Positions 1 through 8,509 of a stretch of DNA of 64,000 bases are shown here, one piece after another. Source of the stretch: Sphingomonas faeni (lineage in GTDB: Bacteria > Pseudomonadota > Alphaproteobacteria > Sphingomonadales > Sphingomonadaceae); assembly GCF_030817315.1 (NCBI RefSeq), contig NZ_JAUSZF010000001.1:754001-818000 (forward strand), in the 5' to 3' direction. A program made the translations under genes and the position numbers. Every line of letters starts with the position of its first letter. The stretch's first letter is position 1. The notes beneath the pieces were generated by a model. That model did not search any database, had not been told where the DNA came from, and saw only the letters and a program-made list of their open reading frames with translations.

Positions 1-506
1 CAGATCTTGAATTTGCGCGGGAGGTACGTGAATTCCGGATGGAAGGTCGACCATTGGCGGATCAGCTCGGCCCAGGGACGCGGATCGGCGACCTCGTCCG
101 CGGCGGCGCCGGCGAACTGATCCGAACTGATGTTGCGGATGCAGTTGCCGCTGGTCTGGATGGCGTGCATCTCGACCGTCGCCAACTCCTGGAGGATGTC
201 CGGGGTCTGGTCGAGCTGGATCCAGTTGAACTGGATGTTCTGCCGCGTGGTGAAGTGCCCGTAGCCGCGATCGTACTTGCGCGCGATATGCCCGAGCATC
301 CGCATCTGACGGCCGTCGAGCGTCCCGTACGGCACCGCGACGCGCAGCATGTATGCGTGCAGCTGGAGGTACAGGCCGTTCATCAGCCGCAACGGCTTGA
401 ACTGATCCTCGGTCAGCTCGCCAGAGAGGCGGCGGCGGACCTGATCGCGAAATTCGTCGACGCGCTGGTCGACGATCGCCTGGTCGTATTCGTCGTATTT
501 ATACAT
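1..506 (-). CDS. cysI: Nitrite/sulfite reductase (CysI-like), N-terminal part
   Basis: This is the N-terminal 168 residues of a siroheme/4Fe-4S assimilatory sulfite or nitrite reductase; the rest lies beyond the left edge. The ATG is at 504-506 and the protein begins MYKYDEYDQAIVDQRV. Family features visible are the TTRQNIQFNWIQL stretch and the TSGNCIRNISSDQFAG stretch, which resemble the first ferredoxin-like half of the family and part of its siroheme pocket. The siroheme/Fe-S cysteines would be in the missing C-terminus. It lies downstream of cobA and a DUF2849 gene on the same strand, matching the common alphaproteobacterial arrangement in which cobA supplies the siroheme precursor. Sulfite is more likely than nitrite as substrate because of this context, but the sequence seen cannot separate the two. 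Confidence 0.9.
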   Translation of the reverse strand, partial: MYKYDEYDQAIVDQRVDEFRDQVRRRLSGELTEDQFKPLRLMNGLYLQLHAYMLRVAVPYGTLDGRQMRMLGHIARKYDRGYGHFTTRQNIQFNWIQLDQTPDILQELATVEMHAIQTSGNCIRNISSDQFAGAAADEVADPRPWAELIRQWSTFHPEFTYLPRKFKI

Positions 507-528
507 GCGGGGTTCCGGAGAAGGATTG

Positions 529-778
529 GTTCACGCGAAGGCGCGATGGCGCGAAGAGATTCAGAAGAATTCTGTTCGCGCGGAGACACGGAGACGCGGA
601 GGAGAAAGCACCCGCGCTTGCGGGCAGCAAAGCTGAAGCGGCTAGCGAGTGTGAAGGCCGCTGCGCGGCAAGCGCAACACCTCCGCGTCTCCGCGTCTCC
701 GCGTGAAACACCTTCTCGCTAACCTCTTCGCGCCATCGCGCTCCTTCGACTTCGCTCAGGACAGGCTTTGCGTGAATC
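529..778. repeat. Nested inverted repeats (sphingomonad intergenic element)
   Basis: This gene-free spacer between cysI and the DUF2849 gene is built of nested inverted repeats. An outer pair (CGCGATGGCGCGAAGAG near 540-557 against CTCTTCGCGCCATCGCG near 723-740) encloses an inner pair of GGAGACACGGAGACGCGGAG type (near 583-602 against about 682-704). A copy of the short CTTCGACTTCGCTCAGG repeat seen elsewhere in the window sits at about 744-760. It could fold into a long hairpin and resembles non-autonomous palindromic repeats. Confidence 0.6.
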
Positions 779-1073
779 ATATCACCCAGCTGCCGGCGGT
801 CGGGTCGGCGGGTTTGAGGGTCAGATCGGGCCGCATCGTCGGGCCTAAAGCGCGGATGCGGTCCTTGATGTGGGCGGGGCGGGGGCCTTCGTCGGTTTGC
901 GTCGCCCCGATCAAATAGGGCACGTTGACGCGGCGTGCGCCTTCCTCGGCCTGGAGGATGGATTCACCTGCAACGCCGACGTCGACCGCGTGCTCGACAT
1001 GGCGCGACCAGCCGTTGCCGGTCCACCACACGACATCGCCGGTGGGAAGGTCGTTTCCGGTCAACAGCTTCAT
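777..1073 (-). CDS. DUF2849 domain protein
   Basis: This small protein of 98 residues (starts MKLLTGNDLPTGDVVWW) matches the DUF2849 family as I recall it. That family is regularly found between cobA/cysG and cysI in alphaproteobacteria, and no biochemical role is established that I know of. Its ATG overlaps the stop codon of cobA by four bases (1070-1073), so translation is probably coupled. The context suggests a part in assimilatory sulfite reduction. The start is chosen because of the overlap; a longer upstream reading frame would run into cobA. Confidence 0.8.
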   Translation of the reverse strand: MKLLTGNDLPTGDVVWWTGNGWSRHVEHAVDVGVAGESILQAEEGARRVNVPYLIGATQTDEGPRPAHIKDRIRALGPTMRPDLTLKPADPTAGSWVI

Positions 1074-1861
1074 GCGGCGGCGTCCTCTGCTACGCGAGCC
1101 CAGCGGGCGAGTTTGTCTTCGGCGTCCGACAGTTCGACGACTTCGCCGACGACGATGATCGCGGGGCTTTTGACGGCCTCGCGAGTCACCATCGCACCGA
1201 GGTCGGCCAGTAGCGTGCGGATCGCCCGGCTGCCTTGCAACGTGCCGCGCTCGAGCACGGCAACCGGCATGTCGGGCGCGACACCATCGGCCATCAGTTT
1301 GTCGGCAATGTCGGTAGCCGACGCGATGCCCATGTAGATGACGAGCGTGCGGCCTTGGCCAGCAAGTCCGGCCCAGTTCTGGTCGCTGAGACCTTTGCAC
1401 TGGCCTGCAACGAAGCTGACCGCGCTGGAATGATCGCGGTGGGTGAGCGGCAGCATCGCTTCGGCGGCGCAACCGAGCGCAGCGGATACGCCGGGGATCA
1501 CCTCGACCGGGAGGCCGGCAGCGCGGACCGCCTCGACTTCCTCACCGCCGCGACCGAACACGAACGGGTCGCCGCCCTTGAGGCGAATGACGATCGCGCC
1601 AGTCTTCACGTGCGCGATGATCAGCGCGTTGATCGCCTCCTGCGGCAGCGTGTGGCGTGCGCGCTGCTTGGCGACCGAGATGCGCTGTGCCGACGGCGGC
1701 GCGATGTCGAGCACGCGTGGGTCGATCAGTCCGTCATGCACGACGACGTCGGCGGTCTTCAACGCCTCGACCGCGCGGACGGTCAGGAGACCGGGATCGC
1801 CCGGGCCCGCCCCGACGAGGATGACGCGCCCGCGGGCGGTAGGGTCTAGGAGGCTTGCCAT
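1070..1861 (-). CDS. cobA: Uroporphyrinogen-III C-methyltransferase
   Basis: This SAM-dependent enzyme of 263 residues methylates uroporphyrinogen III at C2 and C7 to give precorrin-2, the precursor of siroheme and cobalamin. Family motifs are clear: VGAGPGDPGLLT at the N-terminus, the GGDPFVFGRGGEE SAM-binding loop, the VIPGVSAA segment and a late LERGT segment. Length fits stand-alone SUMT (no CysG-type oxidase/ferrochelatase part). The start MASLLDPTARG at 1859-1861 is preferred because the reading frame further upstream lies in a palindromic repeat. It heads a cobA-DUF2849-cysI operon, so the methylated product probably feeds siroheme for the reductase. Confidence 0.93.
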   Translation of the reverse strand: MASLLDPTARGRVILVGAGPGDPGLLTVRAVEALKTADVVVHDGLIDPRVLDIAPPSAQRISVAKQRARHTLPQEAINALIIAHVKTGAIVIRLKGGDPFVFGRGGEEVEAVRAAGLPVEVIPGVSAALGCAAEAMLPLTHRDHSSAVSFVAGQCKGLSDQNWAGLAGQGRTLVIYMGIASATDIADKLMADGVAPDMPVAVLERGTLQGSRAIRTLLADLGAMVTREAVKSPAIIVVGEVVELSDAEDKLARWARVAEDAAA

Positions 1862-1962
1862 GCGACCGGAGATGGGCGGATGGGCGCTGTGCTGCAACCG
1901 AATGATGCTTTGGCGGTGGGTAGGATTGCTTTTGCGCCGGGTCGGCAGGCCTGACGACCACT

Positions 1963-2060
1963 CGTCATCCCCGCGGAGGCGGGGACCCATGTCCTCGGAC
2001 GAATGCAATCCTGCGGCAAAGCTTGCCAGTATGGGTTCCCGCCTGCGCGGGAATGACGGA
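1963..2060. repeat. REP-like inverted repeat upstream of cobA
   Basis: Two arms face each other: TCATCCCCGCGGAGGCGGGG (about 1965-1984) and CCCGCCTGCGCGGGAATGAC (about 2039-2058), each itself palindromic. The same family appears at 11820-11863. It holds no gene and is a typical intergenic GC-rich repeat of sphingomonads. Confidence 0.7.
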
Positions 2061-2113
2061 TGGCGTATTTACCGAGCCCCCAATCGATATCATGGGCTAC
2101 GCCAATTTTGCCG

Positions 2114-3526
2114 TCACCCGTCGGCTAGGCCAATGCCGATGCTCGCGCGGGCGCTTTCGGATTCGCTGCTGACGACGGGGTAGGCGCAGTAGTCGGCCGC
2201 GTAGTAGGCGCTTGGGCGGTGGTTGCCCGACCAGCCGATGCCGCCGAACGGTGCGCCCGACGAAGCGCCATTGGTCGGCTTGTTCCAGTTGACGATCCCG
2301 GCGCGGATGTTGGCCCAGAAGCGGTCGTAGAGCGCGGGCGTCTGGCTGATCAACGATGCGGACAGGCCGTAGCGCGTGTTGTTCGCCTCGGCGATCGCGG
2401 CGTCGAAATCGTCGACGCGGATGACCTGCAGGATCGGGCCGAACAGCTCGATATCGGGGCGGTCGGCGATGTCGGTGACGTCGATCAGCGCGGGCTTGAG
2501 GAATGGCATGTCCTCGACCGGGCGTTCGAGGTGGCGGATCGGGCGGCCGCCGCGCTTGAGCAGTTCGAGGAAGCTGTCGGTCAGTTGCCCGGCGGCTTCG
2601 TTGTCGATCACCGGGCCCATGAATGGGGCGGGATTGGCGTGCGGCTCCCCGACGATGATCCGGCCGACCATCTTGTCGACGGTGGCGATCAAGGGCTCAT
2701 AGAGCTTGGTGTCGACGATCAGCCGACGGGCCGCGGTGCAACGCTGGCCTGCGGTGGTGAAGGCGGACTGGATGACGAGGATCGCTGCGGTGTGCAGGTC
2801 GGGCGTGTCCCAGACGACGATCGGGTTGTTGCCGCCCATCTCCAGCGCGAGGATCTTCTCCGGCTTGTCGGCGAAGGCGCGGTTGAGCGCGAGGCCGGTG
2901 CTGGCCGAGCCGGTGAACAGCAGACCGTCGATGTCGGGGTGCGCGGCGAGCGCCTTGCCTTCGTTCGGGCCGCCGATGACGAGGCGAATACACTCCGCGG
3001 GGACTCCGGCGGCGCGGAAGCATTCGACGAGGAGCGCACCGACTGCGGGCGTCTTTTCGGACGGCTTGAAGACGACCGCGTTGCCGGCGATCAGCGCCGG
3101 GACGATGTGGCCGTTGGGGAGGTGCGCGGGGAAGTTGTACGGCCCGAGCACCGCGAGCACGCCGTGCGGCTTGTGGCGGACGGCGATCCGCGAGCCCATC
3201 GTCGCTTCCAGCCGGCGCTGTGCCGTGCGATCGGCATAGGCGCTGACCGAGATGTCGACCTTGGCAATGACGGTCTCGACTTCGCCGCGCGCTTCCCAGA
3301 TCGGCTTGCCGGTTTCGCGGGCGATCAGGTCGGTGAAGGCGTCGTTGCGCTGGCGGACGATGTTGGCGAAGCGCCGCATCGTCTCGATCCGGAAGGCGAG
3401 CGGTTTCGAGGCCCAGCTCGACCAGCCGGCGCGGGCGCATGCGATTTCGGCATCGACGTCGCCGATCGGCTGGCGCCAGAGGACCGCCCCGGTGGCCGGC
3501 TCGTAGGAGATGATCTCGTCGGGCAT
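2114..3526 (-). CDS. astD: Succinylglutamate-semialdehyde dehydrogenase
   Basis: This NAD-dependent aldehyde dehydrogenase has 470 residues. It oxidises N-succinylglutamate 5-semialdehyde in the AST arginine-catabolism pathway. The ALDH signature is complete: LGPYNFPAHLPNGHI, the FTGSASTG NAD-binding loop, the general base in EMGGNN and the catalytic cysteine in TAGQRCTAARRL. The C-terminal stretch NWNKPTNGASSGAPFGG is characteristic of AstD rather than generic ALDHs. No other ast genes are in view, so the assignment rests on the protein sequence alone. The start is the first Met (MPDEIISYEPATG), giving the usual family length. Confidence 0.9.
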   Translation of the reverse strand: MPDEIISYEPATGAVLWRQPIGDVDAEIACARAGWSSWASKPLAFRIETMRRFANIVRQRNDAFTDLIARETGKPIWEARGEVETVIAKVDISVSAYADRTAQRRLEATMGSRIAVRHKPHGVLAVLGPYNFPAHLPNGHIVPALIAGNAVVFKPSEKTPAVGALLVECFRAAGVPAECIRLVIGGPNEGKALAAHPDIDGLLFTGSASTGLALNRAFADKPEKILALEMGGNNPIVVWDTPDLHTAAILVIQSAFTTAGQRCTAARRLIVDTKLYEPLIATVDKMVGRIIVGEPHANPAPFMGPVIDNEAAGQLTDSFLELLKRGGRPIRHLERPVEDMPFLKPALIDVTDIADRPDIELFGPILQVIRVDDFDAAIAEANNTRYGLSASLISQTPALYDRFWANIRAGIVNWNKPTNGASSGAPFGGIGWSGNHRPSAYYAADYCAYPVVSSESESARASIGIGLADG

Positions 3527-3584
3527 GCGTTACTCTTTGCCTTGATTCGCGGCGGGTTTCCACTGGGATGCGCCGCGCTGCTTC

Positions 3585-4078
3585 TCCCCTTCCTGAAAGG
3601 GAGGGGGCGGGGGTGGGCCGGGTTCCATGGGTTCAGACGTTTGCGGCTCGAACCGGCCGACCCACCCCCAGCCCCTCCCTTCCAGGGAGGGGAGCGGTTA
3701 TTTGGCTAGCGCTTTGCCCATGTTGCACGGCTCGCCCGACCGATTGGGGGTGCGGGCGGTCTTTGCGCCTTCTTCCCCCCTCCCTGGAAGGGAGGGGTCG
3801 GGGGTGGGTCGGCTGGTTGTCGGGCGATAGCGCATCTCACGGGCCGACCCACCCCCAGCCCCTCCCTTCCAGGGAAGGGAGTGGTTATTCGGCTAGCGCT
3901 TGGCCCCTGTTGCACGGCTCGCCCGACCAATTGGGGATGCGGGCGGTCTTTGCGCCTTCTTCCCCCCTCCCTGAAAGGGAGGGGTCGGGGGTGGGTCGGC
4001 TGTTTGGCGGGCGATAGAGCATCTCACGGGCCGGCCCACCCCCAACCCCTCCCTTCCAGGGAGGGGAGCGGTTATTCG
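3585..4078. repeat. Tandem ~187-bp units with decayed selO 3' end, plus palindromic repeats
   Basis: The 545-bp spacer after selO holds no gene. It contains two tandem units with a period of about 187-188 bp: the string GGCTAGCGCT starts at 3704, 3891 and, inside selO itself, 4079. Each spacer unit carries the last bases of selO joined to a copy of selO 4187-4230, with about 90 bp missing between, followed by a pair of inverted GC-rich repeats (CCCACCCCCAGCCCCTCCCT type). Single copies of the palindromic part also occur at 3585-3620 and 15060-15110. See findings. Confidence 0.8.
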
Positions 4079-5433
4079 GCTAGCGCTTCGCCCATGTTGC
4101 GGATCGCGGTGACCTTGGCGTTGAGCAGGGTCCAGTCGTCCTGGTCGGCGATCGGTGCCCAGATCGCTTCGACCTCGTCGATCAGCATGCTGCAAGGCTC
4201 GCCAGACCAATAGGGGTGCGAGCGGTCTTTCCGTGGTTCGTAGGAGGCCAGCGCGGCGCGGACTTCGGCCCAGGGTTCGGCGTAGGTTTCGGGCAGGGCT
4301 CCGCCGAATGCGTCGAAGAAGAAGCGGTCGATGCCGACGCCCGAAGCGCGGAGTGCGCGTTCGGTGGCCTGGACGAGGGTCTGGTCGGTGTCCGGATCGC
4401 GGGGGCGGACGCCGAGCCGCCACAGGATCGCCTGCGTGACTTCGGGTTGGTAGCGCGGGCCGAACTGGTCGAGCGCGGCCACTAGCGGGTCGCTGTCGGC
4501 GATCTGGCGGAGGGCGACGGCGAGTTGCATCACGTCCCAATGGATCGCCTCGGGCTGGCGGCCGAACGCGTAGAGACCCTGATGGTCGAAATATGCGGCG
4601 GTGAAGGCAGGGTCCCAGGTCGGGGCGAAGCGCCAGGGGCCGTAGTCGAAGCTCTCTCCGGTGACGTTGATGTTGTCGGAATTGAGGACGCCGTGGACGA
4701 AGCCCGCCGCCATGTAGCGCGCCGCGAGCCGCGCGGTTCGGCCGACGACGAGGTCGAGCAGGCGGACCGGGTCGTCGCTGTCTTCGTCATACAGGTTGCG
4801 CAGCGTGTAGCCAACGAGCTTGCGCAAGGCGGCTTCGTCGCGGTGGTAGGCGAGGCGCTGGAAGCTGCCGATGCGGACATGGCTGTGGTTGAGGCGGACG
4901 AGGACGGCGGAGCGTGTCGGGCTGGGCTCGTCGCCGCGTTGTAACTGCTCGCCGGTCTCGATCAGCGAGAGCGTGCGCGAGGTGGGGACATTGAGTGCCT
5001 CGAGCATCTCGGTCGCGAGAATTTCGCGGACGCCGCCCTTGAGCGTGAGGCGGCCGTCGCCGGCGCGGCTCCAGGGAGTCTGGCCCGAGCCCTTGGTGCC
5101 GAGGTCCATCAGCCGGCCGCGGTCGTCGCGCATCTGCGCGAAGGTGAAGCCGCGGCCGTCGCCGAGATCGGGGTTGTAGCTGCGGAACTGGTGGCCGTGA
5201 TAGCGGAGCGCGAAGGGCTGGGGGAGTGTGTCGGCGAGCGGCTCGAACCGGCCGAAGTGGCGGGTCCACTCGTCGTCGGTGAGCGCGTCGAGGCCAACCT
5301 GTGCGGCGGCGCGGTCGTTGCGGAAGCGGAGCCGGGTCTCGGGGAAGTCGGCGGGGGCTACGGGATCGAAGAAGCCGTCGCCGAGCGTCAGGAGTTCGGT
5401 TTCGGGGCGATAGGCTTGCGGGCGGATGGGCAT
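4072..5433 (-). CDS. selO: SelO-family protein adenylyltransferase (YdiU/UPF0061)
   Basis: This pseudokinase-fold enzyme of 453 residues transfers AMP from ATP to Ser/Thr/Tyr of target proteins; in bacteria it has been linked to redox homeostasis. Family motifs seen include FALRYHGHQFRSYNPDLGDGRG, LGTKGSGQTPWSR, GGVREILATEMLEALNVPT and VHGVLNSDNINVTGESFDYGP, the last two containing the kinase-like catalytic and metal-binding residues. It is slightly shorter than some homologues, but the C-terminus (NMGEALAE) is intact; no selenocysteine is visible. Copies of its 3' end lie immediately downstream as decayed tandem repeats. It is divergent from the hydrolase at 5471. Confidence 0.92.
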   Translation of the reverse strand: MPIRPQAYRPETELLTLGDGFFDPVAPADFPETRLRFRNDRAAAQVGLDALTDDEWTRHFGRFEPLADTLPQPFALRYHGHQFRSYNPDLGDGRGFTFAQMRDDRGRLMDLGTKGSGQTPWSRAGDGRLTLKGGVREILATEMLEALNVPTSRTLSLIETGEQLQRGDEPSPTRSAVLVRLNHSHVRIGSFQRLAYHRDEAALRKLVGYTLRNLYDEDSDDPVRLLDLVVGRTARLAARYMAAGFVHGVLNSDNINVTGESFDYGPWRFAPTWDPAFTAAYFDHQGLYAFGRQPEAIHWDVMQLAVALRQIADSDPLVAALDQFGPRYQPEVTQAILWRLGVRPRDPDTDQTLVQATERALRASGVGIDRFFFDAFGGALPETYAEPWAEVRAALASYEPRKDRSHPYWSGEPCSMLIDEVEAIWAPIADQDDWTLLNAKVTAIRNMGEALAE

Positions 5434-5470
5434 GCGGCGATATGGTGGCCGCTACCCAAAGGACGCAACC

Positions 5471-6352
5471 ATGGCTGCTTACGAAAACCTCTATTGGTGG
5501 TCCAATGATGGGCTGAGACTGCACGCGCGGAACTATCCGGGCGGAGCGGAAGGGCAGCCGCCGATCATTTGCATGCCGGGGCTGACGCGGAATGCGCGCG
5601 ATTTCGATGCGCTGGCGGCAAGGCTGGCAGGGCGCTGGCGGGTCATCGCGATCGACTTTCGCGGGCGGGGCGAGAGCGCGTATGCGAAGGACCCGATGTC
5701 GTACGTGCCGCTGACGTACGTGCAGGACGTCGAGGCGTTGCTCATCGAACAGGGTATCAATCGCTACATCGCGTTCGGTACGTCGCTCGGCGGGATCGTG
5801 ACGATGCTGATGGCGGGGCCGTCGCGGGGGCGGATGATGGCGGCGTTGCTCAACGACGTGGGGCCGGAGATCGACGCGCAGGGGCTGTCGCGGATCCGCG
5901 GCTATGTTGGCAAGGCGAGCGTCTTTCCGACCTGGATGCACGCAGCGCGCTGCGTCGCGGAGAACAACGGTGACGTCTATCCCGACTTCGCGATCGAGGA
6001 TTGGCTGGCGATGGCCAAGCGGCTGTACCGGTTGAACAGTTCGGGGCGGATCGTGCTGGATTACGACCTGAAGATCGCCGAGCCGTTTCGGGTGCCGGGC
6101 AACGAGGCCGGGCCGGACATGTGGCAGGCGCTGGCCTCGCTCCGCGACGTGCCGACGCTGATCGTGCGTGGCGGGCGATCGGACCTGCTGTCGGCGGCGA
6201 CGGCGGAGCGGATGGCGGCGTCGATCGACCATGCCGAGCTGGTGACGGTGCCGGGCGTGGGACACGCGCCGACGCTCAGCGAAGCGATGCTGCAGGATCC
6301 GATCGACCGGCTGCTGGCGCGTGCGCTTGAGGGTGCGGCGATCCGCGCCTAG
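5471..6352 (+). CDS. Alpha/beta hydrolase
   Basis: This is an alpha/beta-fold hydrolase of 293 residues. The nucleophile elbow GTSLGG places the catalytic serine near residue 105. The oxyanion region is CMPGLTRNARDF, an acid lies in the RGGRSDLLS segment and the histidine in PGVGHAPTL. The DFRGRGES motif is common in the epoxide-hydrolase/esterase branch. The start at 5471 (MAAYENLYWW) is preferred over an ATG 45 bases upstream, because the latter overlaps the divergent selO start. The substrate is unknown. The gene faces away from selO with only about 37 bases between starts, so the two promoters must overlap. Confidence 0.85.
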   Translation: MAAYENLYWWSNDGLRLHARNYPGGAEGQPPIICMPGLTRNARDFDALAARLAGRWRVIAIDFRGRGESAYAKDPMSYVPLTYVQDVEALLIEQGINRYIAFGTSLGGIVTMLMAGPSRGRMMAALLNDVGPEIDAQGLSRIRGYVGKASVFPTWMHAARCVAENNGDVYPDFAIEDWLAMAKRLYRLNSSGRIVLDYDLKIAEPFRVPGNEAGPDMWQALASLRDVPTLIVRGGRSDLLSAATAERMAASIDHAELVTVPGVGHAPTLSEAMLQDPIDRLLARALEGAAIRA

Positions 6353-6411
6353 GGACAGCCCGCTAAACCTGCGCGTTAGGCGTGGACGCTACTGACAAGC
6401 CGGGAAACTCG

Positions 6412-7170
6412 ATGACCGAACGCGCCGACCTCCACACGACCGCCCGCCCGCTAAAGGGTCGCCGTGCGATCATTACCGGGGGCACGACCGGGATCGGCCG
6501 GGCGATCGCGGTGATGCTCGCTGCCCAAGGCGCGAAGGTCTATGTCTGCGGGCGCGACGAGCGGTATCTGCGCGACGCGCTGGCCCATATCCGAGAGGTC
6601 GGCGAAGGCGACGGGATGATCACCGAGCTTGCCGACCCCGACAAGGTCCGTGCGTTCTTCGATGCGGGCGAGGCGTATCTCGGCGGGTTCGACATCACCG
6701 TCGTCAACGCGGCGGTCGCGGCCGGTGGGCTGATGCAGATGACCGAGGACGAACTGCGCTACGCGATCGCGGTCGACTTCACCGCATACCTGCTCAGCGC
6801 ACACCATGCCGCGCACCGGATGGCCCCGATTGGCGACATGGTCATCATCGGCTCGCTGAGCGCGCATATCCTCGGGCCCAGCTCCACGGTGTATGCCGGG
6901 ATCAAGTCGGGGATCGCCGGTTTCTCGGAGGCGCTGCGGCGCGAACTCGGTCCCAAGGGGATCCGGGTGTCGCTGGTCGAGCCGGGCAAGGTCGGGTCGG
7001 ACATGCAGTATCCCGACGTGCCCGACGACAAGCAGCGCCAGATGATCGAGGCGGAGCAGATGCTGCGCGCCGAGGACATCGCGGCCGGGGTGGAGTTCCT
7101 GCTGACGCAGCCGACCCGGTCGGTGATCCAGCAGATCGTGATCGTGCCGCGGGCGCTCGAAGGGGAATGA
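6412..7170 (+). CDS. Short-chain dehydrogenase/reductase (SDR)
   Basis: This is a classical SDR of about 252 residues. The TGGTTGIG cofactor motif sits near residue 22, VVNAAVA replaces the usual NNAG, a serine lies in IIGSLSAHI and the catalytic YAGIK gives Tyr and Lys near 161 and 165. It probably oxidises or reduces an alcohol/ketone with NAD(P)(H); the substrate cannot be told. An alternative ATG at 6382 adds ten residues. It follows the hydrolase on the same strand by about 60 bases and may be cotranscribed. Confidence 0.85.
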   Translation: MTERADLHTTARPLKGRRAIITGGTTGIGRAIAVMLAAQGAKVYVCGRDERYLRDALAHIREVGEGDGMITELADPDKVRAFFDAGEAYLGGFDITVVNAAVAAGGLMQMTEDELRYAIAVDFTAYLLSAHHAAHRMAPIGDMVIIGSLSAHILGPSSTVYAGIKSGIAGFSEALRRELGPKGIRVSLVEPGKVGSDMQYPDVPDDKQRQMIEAEQMLRAEDIAAGVEFLLTQPTRSVIQQIVIVPRALEGE

Positions 7171-7198
7171 CGAGTCGTCGATCCTGATCGGTCTCCCA

Positions 7199-7276
7199 AT
7201 TCCGTTCGTGCTGAGCGAAGTCGAAGCACCGTCGCTTGGGGCACACCCTTCGACTTCGCTCAGGGCGAACGGAAGG
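7199..7276. repeat. Inverted pair of LSEVEG-type repeats
   Basis: Arms TTCGTGCTGAGCGAAGTCGA (from about 7205) and CTTCGACTTCGCTCAGGGCG (from about 7247) form an inverted pair in the spacer before the GH130 gene. The same short repeat occurs singly near 744-760. It is a recognisable sphingomonad intergenic repeat and could act as a hairpin downstream of the SDR gene. Confidence 0.7.
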
Positions 7277-7348
7277 GGGGGGCGGACGGAAACGGGGACG
7301 AAGATGGTTGGGACGTAATGTCTGCAACAACGTACCAAGGAGAATAGC

Positions 7349-8458
7349 ATGTTCGATCAGCTCGTCTTCACTCCCGCCGACATCGACCTGTCGCGCTCGC
7401 CGTTGGCGGGGAAGGTCGGTGCCGAGACCTATGTGCTCGGCGCGTTCAATCCGGGGATGACGCGGCTGGCGAACGGCAACCTGTTGCTGATGGTCCGTGT
7501 CGCCGAAGCGTTGAAGCAGCCGATCAAGGACGGCAACGTCCACGCGATCCGCTGGCAGGACGGCGCGTATCTGCGCGATGCGTGGCCGTTGTCGATGGTG
7601 GATACCAAGGATCCGCGCAAATTCCTGATCCCCGGCGGCGGGTGGAAGGTGATGGCGCTGACCTCGCTGTCGTGGCTGTTACCGGTCGAGCTGGATGCCG
7701 AGGGGCGTTCGGTCGTCGCGGTGCATTACGACAAGGCGATCGCCCCGCAGAAATCCTATCAATGCTACGGCGTCGAGGATGCGCGGATTTCAAAGGTCGG
7801 GGACCGCTACCTGATGACGACGTGTTCGGTCAGCCCGGAGCGACATTCGACGACGCTGTATTCGTCCGCCGATGCGCTCGACTGGCAGCTCGAGGGCATC
7901 GTCCTCGATCACCAGAACAAGGACATGCTGATCTTCGAGGGGCTGATCGACGGTCAGTATTGGGCGCAGACCCGGCCGCTCGGCGACCTGTATTTCGCCT
8001 ATCCGCCGGGCAGCGAATGGCGTGCCGGCCCGTCGATCAACCTGTCGCGCTCACCCGACGCGCTGCACTGGAAGCCGCACGATAAGCCCGGCATCCGGCC
8101 GCACGCCGCCACCGTCTCGACCGCGCGAATGGGTGGCGGTTCGCCGCCGATCCTGACCGATCGGGGCTGGCTTACGCTCTGGCATGGGGTGGAGCCGTCG
8201 GGCGTGGTCGGGATCTATCGGACGTACTGGTCGATCCTGGACAAGGACGATCCGTCGATCACCGTCGCGACCGAGCATAGCGCGCTGCTGGAAGCCAACC
8301 CGGCTTTGACCGAGCCTTTGAAGGACAGCATGTACGTCGACAACGTGGTCTTCACGACGGGCATCGCCGACGCAGGCGACTTCTACGTGGTGGCAAGCGG
8401 GGAGGCGGATTTGGCATGCCGGATCACGCATGTCGCCAAGGATGTGTTCGCGGCGTGA
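7349..8458 (+). CDS. GH130-family glycoside phosphorylase/hydrolase-like protein
   Basis: This five-bladed beta-propeller protein of 369 residues resembles glycoside hydrolase family 130, whose members phosphorolyse or hydrolyse beta-mannosides. Evidence is the CYGVEDARIS motif (the family's E-D-[PA]-R element), the N-terminal FNPGMTRLANGNLLLMVRVAE and the SPPILTDRGWLTLWHG blade motif. A clear ribosome binding site (AAGGAG) precedes the ATG. Specificity is not predictable by eye; the family contains both phosphorylases and hydrolases. It is flanked by a repeat upstream and a convergent small gene downstream, so it is probably transcribed alone. Confidence 0.8.
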   Translation: MFDQLVFTPADIDLSRSPLAGKVGAETYVLGAFNPGMTRLANGNLLLMVRVAEALKQPIKDGNVHAIRWQDGAYLRDAWPLSMVDTKDPRKFLIPGGGWKVMALTSLSWLLPVELDAEGRSVVAVHYDKAIAPQKSYQCYGVEDARISKVGDRYLMTTCSVSPERHSTTLYSSADALDWQLEGIVLDHQNKDMLIFEGLIDGQYWAQTRPLGDLYFAYPPGSEWRAGPSINLSRSPDALHWKPHDKPGIRPHAATVSTARMGGGSPPILTDRGWLTLWHGVEPSGVVGIYRTYWSILDKDDPSITVATEHSALLEANPALTEPLKDSMYVDNVVFTTGIADAGDFYVVASGEADLACRITHVAKDVFAA

Positions 8459-8509
8459 ACGGAAGCCGGGTCGGTGCACGCCGCAGCGCGTCGACCCGGT
8501 TCCCTCAAT

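Noticed and set aside
3585..4078. Repeated units that could suggest a CRISPR array
   Set aside because: Units are about 187 bp, with palindromes and gene fragments and no regular 30-40 base spacers; no cas genes.
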